A stretch of DNA of 64,000 bases from assembly GCA_037974665.1 (NCBI GenBank), contig CM075764.1, forward strand, positions 119,040,325 through 119,104,324, read 5' to 3'. The notes under the pieces are model-generated. The model did no database searches, was not told the DNA's origin, and was given only the letters and a program-made list of their open reading frames with translations. This DNA is from Ehretia macrophylla (taxonomy: Eukaryota; Streptophyta; Magnoliopsida; Boraginales; Ehretiaceae). How positions within the stretch are numbered: position 1 is the first letter of the stretch; each line of letters opens with the position of its first letter. The position numbers and the translations under genes were made by a program. Positions 57,591 through 64,000 of the stretch are shown piece by piece.

Positions 57591-59156
57591 TAGAATTCCA
57601 GGGACAAATTATAATGTGACTAACATGTAATGGAAATTCCAAAAAATAACATATATGGCATGAGATTTGCAAAAGCAAACAAAATTTTGACAACAGAATT
57701 ACAATGAAGCATGAAAAGACCAACTCAAAGATTGAAGAACTATACTTGAACAATTTATAAGAAAATAAGTGCATGCCTTTCATTTCAAAATGAAATAAGC
57801 AAGAATGATAAGTCATATACTATGAATTTCTAATAGCAGATTAATCTATCTTCAATTTCTTTTTTTTTCAAATCCTGATTTCATCATAATCCCAACAGGG
57901 TATGGAAAAACAAAAGATAAGTGAATGGATTATGTATCTAAGAGAATTGAGGAGTTGTGTTTACTTTTATAGATTATTTAGGCTTACCTCAAAAACTTAT
58001 GGTGTTGCTCATAGCTTCATCACTTGCAAACATCATCCATGAATTTTTTGAAAAATAAACATCATCCGTGAATTAACTTGTTAGATTTGTTGTTCTGCAG
58101 GTTTTTGCTTCAAAACAGAAAAATAAGCCTTAAAACCACCCGCACGAGCAATTAGAACCATACAGATAATGAAACAACTCAAAACTACCTTTAGCAGGAC
58201 TTGTGGAAAGCTTTTGGCTGTTACAACTGCATTACCTGTGAAGGATCTACAACCGCACAAGGAAAGGGGGGAAAAAGAGTTCTAGTCTTTAAGTCTGGAG
58301 ATAGACCTGTAAAGCACATACCTAACATGACGAAGATGAAACAAGTTAGTTGCAAGCTATCAAACCAACTTAGTTTTCCTTTGATAGTTGCTAGTTGAAA
58401 ACCTTTCCAAACACTGATTCTCAGACCTTCTGCCTATAATTTCTAATTTCTCTCATATTCAACGTTCTTGAGGCACTGGTTCTCCCTTCCACTTCTTCCA
58501 TTCACCCCAAGTGAAACCAATCTCATTATTTCACTCTACTAATCCCACTTTCGGAACTAAATATTTTAAAGGGAATCAATTTTATGTAATGGAGAACGTT
58601 GTAGCTATGAACTAAAACACTTCAAAAGAGAAGCAAGAAATAAGCAATAAATAAAAAAGCAACCAAATTGAGTGTTCCTTCCCCTACAAATGAGACATTA
58701 GAAAATTGAGGGCACTGATGTTTGACATCAGAAAATTTACTAAACTTCTTAAGAATATTCTGAGTTTTAATAGCTCACTGCAGAACTGTGGTTTTAATTA
58801 GATGAACTAACCTTTTTGTTAATAATAAATTATTTTGAGCTCTCTATATATGCATGCTACCAGAAAATGAATTTCTGGCATTCACACTTTAACACCTTCC
58901 AAAACAAAACTAGGATCCGGATGATAATGACATCATAAACCATCCTAAGAAAATCCATCCCCCTCCCATCAGCTAATCTAACTTTACCAGGGGTTCGTAA
59001 AATCCAATTAGCAATGCCATTTTCATTGCATTAATTACCATTAACACTTAAACTATTTTTCCTAATTAGTTCTGTCTATAAAAGGTGAACAAATCCTTCT
59101 TCTTTCACATAAAAAGACCTTACGTGTCAAGTGGATATCAATTGTAGAGCTATTAG
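57591..59156. other. Mostly unrecognised sequence
   Basis: AT-rich, not obviously repetitive, apart from the candidate exon above. A splice-like block near 57985-58040 (minus gatgaagc...tttgag then gtaag) resembles one near 61880-61930. No gene model can be supported. Confidence 0.4.
58236..58306 (-). other. Candidate internal exon, unrecognised
   Basis: On the minus strand, 71 nt bounded by CTTTACAG and GTAATG read without stops as LSPDLKTRTLFPPFPCAVVD. The splice-like borders and composition suggest an exon, but no flanking exons connect to it. Low confidence. Confidence 0.25.
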
Positions 59157-59171
59157 AGAGAATCAAATCCT

Positions 59172-59393
59172 TTTTTCAAAAAATGAATAAATTTTATCAA
59201 TAACACCAAGAGGGTGCATCTTAAAAGCTATTTACATCAACATCGTAAATTGTCTATAAATTCTTGGATACTATCTACATCTACCTTACAAGTTCCTTTA
59301 GTCCAAAAAACTATGTGATTTCGTTCCTTCCATAAATTCCAAATAATGGCAATAGGAATCGTTCGAATGACTTAAATCAAGTTCCTTTACTAT
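59172..59393 (-). mobile_element. 5'-truncated LINE insertion, 222 bp
   Basis: Perfect 15-bp target-site duplication agagaatcaaatcct at 59157-59171 and 59394-59408. The minus strand encodes the C-terminal end of a LINE ORF2, AIIWNLWKERNHIVF, followed by GTCKVDVDSIQEFI and a short A-rich tail (tttttcaaaaaatgaa on plus). The length, tail and long duplication are hallmarks of target-primed reverse transcription with 5' truncation. Confidence 0.9.
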
Positions 59394-59408
59394 AGAGAAT
59401 CAAATCCT

Positions 59409-59864
59409 ATATAAATATTTTGTGTTGTTCATAAGTATATTCTAAGATCGTAATGTCTATCAGTTGCTATAGAATGCCACAAAACCAACAATACCTACTT
59501 TGTAGTTTTCTTTTTTAAGAGAAACGATGATTTATAGAACAGTCTTACATATAATGACGTCGCATTTAACACTCTTAACACCTTGAAAATTTCACTTAAC
59601 CCACAAAAAAATAAAATACAATTAAAACCGTAAAAAAGAAAAAGCAAGAAAAAATAATATTATTTTGAAAATGTAATGGATGTGGAAGCTTCCAAAACAA
59701 AGAATTCTTAAAGTTATCAAACAGTTCCAAATTGACAAAGTTAAAATCAATACTATTCAACTGAAGAATAAAAGGGCATCCAAAAACTTTCTGAAAATTC
59801 TTACCAAGAAACAGAAAAATCAAGAATAACCTTTTCAAAATTCTATACCGTGAAATCATAAATC
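59409..59864. other. No recognised feature
   Basis: AT-rich sequence. The 87-codon minus frame at 59596-59859 is Phe/Leu-rich because of A-rich DNA and has no domain. Confidence 0.5.
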
Positions 59865-60335
59865 TTTTATCTTAAACCTTAAACCCTAAACCATAAGCAA
59901 TAAATCCTAAAACCTAAAACTCTAAACTAATCTAATCTAAATCTAAAATCCAAAGAAAGCTACATATCTAAACTAAATCTAGATCTTTCTTCTTTTTTGA
60001 AAGTTATCTAAACAAAATCTAAATCTAAATGTAAACTCTAAACTAAGTCTAAACTAAAACCTAAAATTTAATCTAATCGAAATTGAACTAAACTAAATCT
60101 AATCTAAACTCATCTGAATCTAATCTAAATGTAAATTAAAACAAAAAACTAAACTAAATTTAATCTAATCTAAACTAAATCTAAAAAATAAACTATATCT
60201 AAACTAACATAAATCTAAAACTAAACTAATCAAATCTAAATCTAAACCTCACTAATCTAAATCTAAACTAACCTAAATCTAAACTAGATTAAACTCAACT
60301 AAACTAATCTAATCTAATAAACTAAACTAGACTTT
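59865..60335. repeat. Degenerate telomere-like repeats, block 3
   Basis: Starts with near-canonical ccttaaaccctaaaccataa, then drifts to many (aatctaaactaa)-type units, all variants of (C/T)CTAAA(C). A second stretch with ccctattgag, aatcctaaatgctaaatcc and gaaccctaaaaa lies at 60465-60600. These are interstitial or eroded telomere-type sequence. Confidence 0.7.
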
Positions 60336-60935
60336 TTTATACACCCAAAAGTTAGGTCAAATGGTCAGATAATGACCCGTTGTAATCAAAGGTTCTAAGT
60401 TGAACCACAATGACTTCGGCCTCCAACCAACCAAAAGCAAGAAAGAAAGGAAAAAAAAACTAAAACTCTAAACACTAAAACCCTATTGAGTCATAAAATA
60501 TGCTTGCCATATCTAACAAATTCTAAAACTCTAATCCTAAAAGCTGAAATCCTAAATGCTAAATCCTAAACACTAAATTCTGAACCCTAAAAATAGAGAC
60601 CTCCCATGAAGAAATCATATCGACAAGGGATATCAATATAGATATAACAAAGAGATATATACATATATCAAAATCCAAGAGATTATATCTTTGTTCCCAG
60701 TTTACAATAAGATCAATTTGTAGAAAAATTCAAATTAAGATTATGATTATATTTAAACAAAGGTTTTGAATTACTCACAATTTAGGCAAAATATAAATCT
60801 ATACCCTAAAATGGATGTCACAGCTTGTAAATCAATGCATGAAATACATTTCAAAAAATAAAAGAAATTATCATTCAGAAGGAAAAAAAAGACCTTCGAA
60901 GTCAATATTCTTACTCGAGTAACATATTATATTAC

Positions 60936-61020
60936 CTGAATAGATATCAACGTAAGATGCCTCTTTGAAGTCTTTATTTCTCTTGTTGGCATCAACAACA
61001 ACATTTCTCTTTGCTCTCAT
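60936..61020 (-). other. Candidate first exon, unrecognised
   Basis: Minus-strand ATG at 61020 opens 28 codons, MRAKRNVVVDANKRNKDFKE onward, ending in TCAG followed by a GTAATA donor. The charged composition looks coding. No downstream exon could be joined, so this is a candidate only. Confidence 0.25.
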
Positions 61021-62009
61021 TTTTAGGAAGCGGAGAGAAGTTTAAATGTTATTCATTGTATACACCGGATCCACAACTCATTATTGGGCTATTATAAAAC
61101 AAAAAATTAAAAAAAAAAAAAACAGTTCTTCTTGTGCACATCACTAAATTTATGAGGATGAAATATTTAATCGACATTATTTCCTTTTCAAATTGTGATG
61201 GACGGCATATGCGAGTAGATGGTATCATGGGTGAGTAGCGTGAATACAATGGTTCATATACAAATATGGTAGGAGATTTAACACAAGTAGAAGTTAAAAG
61301 GAAAAAGGTAACTGCATACAAACCTTTGCTCTGACTGACCAAAGCTTACCTGAATCAGCAACATAAAATTGTCACGCAACAAGGAGGAGAAAGGGTACAA
61401 AGGGTGGAAGTAAGAATAGAAAGTGATAGTACCTCTTGATGTTCTTGTTCTTCTTCTTCTACACAAAAGAAGGAAATATACAAAAAAACACAAAAAGATA
61501 TAGAAAATATATACACAAACACATTATTCAAAAAAATATATTAGACAATTACTCGAGTAACATAACGCATTACCCGAATAAAGTGATGAACTTAGATTAA
61601 GTTGGATAATAATACTGGGGTAGAGAAAGAGAGAGGAGAAAAAAAACCTTCCATACACCTGTCAACCAATACCAACCAAATGAAACAGCTATATGGAGTA
61701 TCTACTGTCCAACACCATTCCCAACCGCATGTAAAAGTCGGCACTTTAAAAATCTTCACTCTCTCTGTATAGAAGAAAGATAAGGACTCGTCACAAATTT
61801 ATTACTTTTGTTCTGATGCTAATACGTATCAGTAGCTTAATTTCTGAAACCAACATAATAAATCGTTTTAACTTTTCAAACTTACCTCAAACACTTAAAA
61901 TGCACGGGATAACTTCATCATATGCATAATCATCCTTGCCAAAGTTGTTCATTACTAGATGTTAGAAAGAAGTAAGAGGATCAAAACATTACCTTAACTT
62001 GAGAACATG
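61021..62009. other. No recognised gene
   Basis: AT-rich sequence with CTT/GAA microsatellite-like stretches near 61440-61470. The motif attactcgagtaacat occurs twice (60912-60927 and 61550-61563), pointing to an old internal duplication. Confidence 0.45.
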
Positions 62010-62029
62010 TGTGAGGCCCGACCCCGAAT

Positions 62030-62430
62030 AACGTGTCATACCTCGATTTGCATGCCATAGACCCAGAATTATATGACCGACCTTGGATTATGTGCCCTAT
62101 CTTGGTTTTCGTGCATGCCTCGTCATATGTGCCTTGACCTAGAATAGTATGCCCTAATCCCTGACTGATGTGCGATACCTAAATATACGTGCCCTGACCT
62201 CGATGTACGTGCGTTACCTCGTTTCGTGTGCCCTAACTTTCAACTGCGTACCTTAACCTAGATATAGAGTCGTGCCTTAATTTACGTGCATTGCATTGAA
62301 TTACGTGCCTTGCATTAGTTTACGTGCATTCACCTAGGATTGCGTGCATTAGTCTTGAAGTTCTTGTCTTACCTCGTAGTTCGTGTCTACCTCGTAATTC
62401 GTGCTCTAGACCTAGGAATCCGTGCCACCA
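62030..62430. repeat. ACGTG-containing minisatellite in the LTR
   Basis: About 17 degenerate units of roughly 20-25 bp around acctcgatttacgtgccct. ACGTG, the core of plant G-box/ABRE sites, recurs in many units (for example near 62030, 62190, 62205, 62283, 62303 and 62321). Confidence 0.7.
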
Positions 62431-63486
62431 CGTTAATCAAGAAAGAATCCTACACAAAGCACTAGACTATAAAATAATCCTACAAATTCCACTAACTAAT
62501 ATTAAATTACTAATTCAACCCATTAGAAGACAAAATCTCACAAAAAGCTAGACATTCCTTATTCTTTATTCCTTATTCTTTTGCACTTTCAACACACAAT
62601 TAAATAATGCTCAAAAGATGACAAAAAATCAGATTTTTGCATGCCTTGGCCGACCACCATATGGGCTTTTGTGCTTGCTTGCTTAATTCAATTTAAATCC
62701 TAGACAATCTATGACAATTCTATAACACATTGCATACAAAATTTAGCTCAAAAACTCCACCCAAAGCCTTCAAATCTCGACCAAACTCTCCTTGCCCATG
62801 CTAGGAATTTCAAAATGCTTCTTGAAGACATAAAAACCTGAATTGCAATGCCCAAGGCCGAACACATGCATCAACATTTGCAAAAGCTATCATTTTCTTT
62901 CATTTCTCTCATTCTCCTCACATTTCTCCCTCTCCCTCTCATTCTTCTCTCTCTCTCTCGGCCTTGGCTGAATTTCTTCATTCCATAGTTCATCTTCATC
63001 ATTCCATGGTTCATCAAGGCAAGCAAGTAGCTAAGAGACTCGACCAAGCAAGCTAGGTTGCAAGAATCACACATGCAAGCTCTTTTGACAACCATTTCGG
63101 CCTAGGTGAGTTTGCTAGCTTCAATTTCTTTTCTTCTTGTTCTAACCACATGCACCTACTAAGAACTTGGCCACTAAGCTAGGAAAAATAGAGAAAATCG
63201 AGTTGGAGTCTCGGCTAAGCAAGGAAGAAGATCAAATTTGTGCTTCATCAAAGTTTTGTGCATCTTCTTGTTGATTTGCTAAGGTGAGGGCTAAAACTTC
63301 TTGAAAATCTTTCAAAAATCCACATGCATGCTCTTAAATGTTTGTCTTTGCTTCTGTACTTGAGTTATAAGTGTGTTCATAAGCTTTTACAACCATGCAT
63401 GGCAAGATTTTGGCTTGGAGGTGATGATAGATGAAATCGGGTTTTGTGACAATTCTCTGTCTTGTTATTGCGAGGTGAGTTTGGTA

Positions 63487-63850
63487 AGGCAAATGATGTT
63501 GAAAATGCATGAAAATTGGTAGGTAACTATTTTTTCCAGTTTTGAACATTTTTCACAGAAATAGGCCAAACATAATTTTGACTCTAAGGTCCTCAAAATG
63601 GAAAATCATTAAAATGTGTCCAAATCTGGAAGTCTGGAAAAAATGAAGCAGGTTTTGGCAGATGCACTGACCTTGTAGAACGAACCAGTTTTGGCTTAGT
63701 AAATGATGTTAAAAATGCATGAAATTTGGTTTTCTGCTAGGTTTTTCAGTTCTGGATATTTTTGTCAGAAATGGACTAAGGCTAAATCTGACCCTAAGGA
63801 CCTCAAAAACGACAAGTATTGAAATGTGTGCAAATCTGGACAGTTTTGTG
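63487..63850. repeat. Diverged tandem duplication of about 210 bp in the LTR
   Basis: The block from aaatgatgttgaaaatgcat (63487) recurs from aaatgatgttaaaaatgcat (63702), with shared cctcaaaa and aatgtgt(c/g)caaatctgga. The two copies are moderately diverged. Confidence 0.65.
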
Positions 63851-64000
63851 CAATCCCACTGTTTTGGCTGTAACTAGTGGACCCGAACTCCAAATGATAT
63901 GAGGTTTGTTTCTGAATTTATTTCACTTCTTAAGCTTTAATTTGACCTTTTTCACTGGAATTGGAGTTTGTTTGCTTGTCTCAATGATTGTGAGAAAACA

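Larger units (their letters stand above)
62010..64000 (+). mobile_element. Start of an LTR retrotransposon, truncated by the window
   Basis: A start tgtgaggcccgaccccgaat is typical of Gypsy/chromovirus LTRs. It is followed by a CT-rich leader-like zone (62880-62960), and near 63880-64000 by ccgaactccaaatgatatga and a ttggagtttgtttgcttgtc stretch, a pattern I associate with Tekay/Del-type LTRs (inference). No coding domain within the window. The far end and any target-site duplication are outside. Confidence 0.6.

Noticed and set aside
60345-60440. Possible SINE with taggtcaaatggtc and ggttctaagttgaacc
   Set aside because: A-box and B-box-like motifs are present but imperfect, the spacing is uncertain and I found no tail-plus-duplication pair.
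1-64000. CRISPR arrays, rRNA genes, intact tRNA genes, bacterial-type operons
   Set aside because: No spaced identical repeats of CRISPR type, no rRNA motifs, and the only A-box/B-box pairs are in SINEs. The window is plant nuclear DNA.

Overview
This window is nuclear DNA of a flowering plant, most likely a eudicot. It is AT-rich and gene-poor, and it is dominated by transposable elements (LTR retrotransposons, CACTA, Mutator-like, hAT-like, LINE and SINE elements) nested in simple-sequence and satellite arrays. The only genes that look intact are two intronless CC-type (ROXY) glutaredoxin paralogs on the minus strand (496-804 and 24501-24809). They sit in two copies of a diverged segmental duplication (about 1-3270 and 24090-26275). 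Everything else that reads as coding is a transposon gene or a broken or captured host-gene fragment.

Layout. 1-3.3 kb: duplication copy 1, with glutaredoxin copy 1, an inverted-repeat element inserted just upstream of its TATA box, and a SINE. 3.95-4.74 kb: a decayed LINE. 5.1-19.1 kb: a satellite array split by a Copia-type LTR element (5842-18964), which is itself split by a non-coding long-LTR retrotransposon (7646-13405). 19.1-23.4 kb: diverged local repeats, an F-box pseudogene, a SINE split by a hAT-type MITE, an 88-bp tandem array and a 52-bp duplication. 23.4-26.3 kb: a MITE, decayed Copia pol, and duplication copy 2 with glutaredoxin copy 2 and a plastid rpoB-like fragment. 26.3-27.0 kb: an unrecognised coding-like relic.

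27.1-57.4 kb: a large YAAG tetranucleotide (TAAG/CAAG) array that has been heavily invaded. (i) A Mutator-type MITE (28214-36453) is split by a 7.8-kb CACTA element (28591-36409). That element carries fragments resembling mitochondrial ATP synthase gamma and an NLR leucine-rich repeat. (ii) An Athila/Tat-like solo LTR lies at 38174-39885. (iii) A second probable solo LTR (40111-55189) holds a Mutator-like element (40543-41814) and a Copia element (41871-54943). The Copia gag frame is split by a second long-LTR non-coding element (46063-54073). Target-site duplications support nearly all of these boundaries. 57.4-62.0 kb: mostly unrecognised sequence with a few coding-like scraps, a 222-bp 5'-truncated LINE with a 15-bp target-site duplication, and degenerate telomere-like repeats. 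62.0-64.0 kb: the start of another LTR retrotransposon, cut by the window end.

The genes do not form a working pathway. The biology here is genome dynamics: a duplicated redox-regulator gene whose two copies have different promoters, and a nest of elements whose insertion order can be read from the boundaries. The most notable objects are the gene-fragment-carrying CACTA element, the two members of a non-coding long-LTR family, and the YAAG/telomere-like repeat landscape. All percent-identity and age statements are visual impressions, not computed values.
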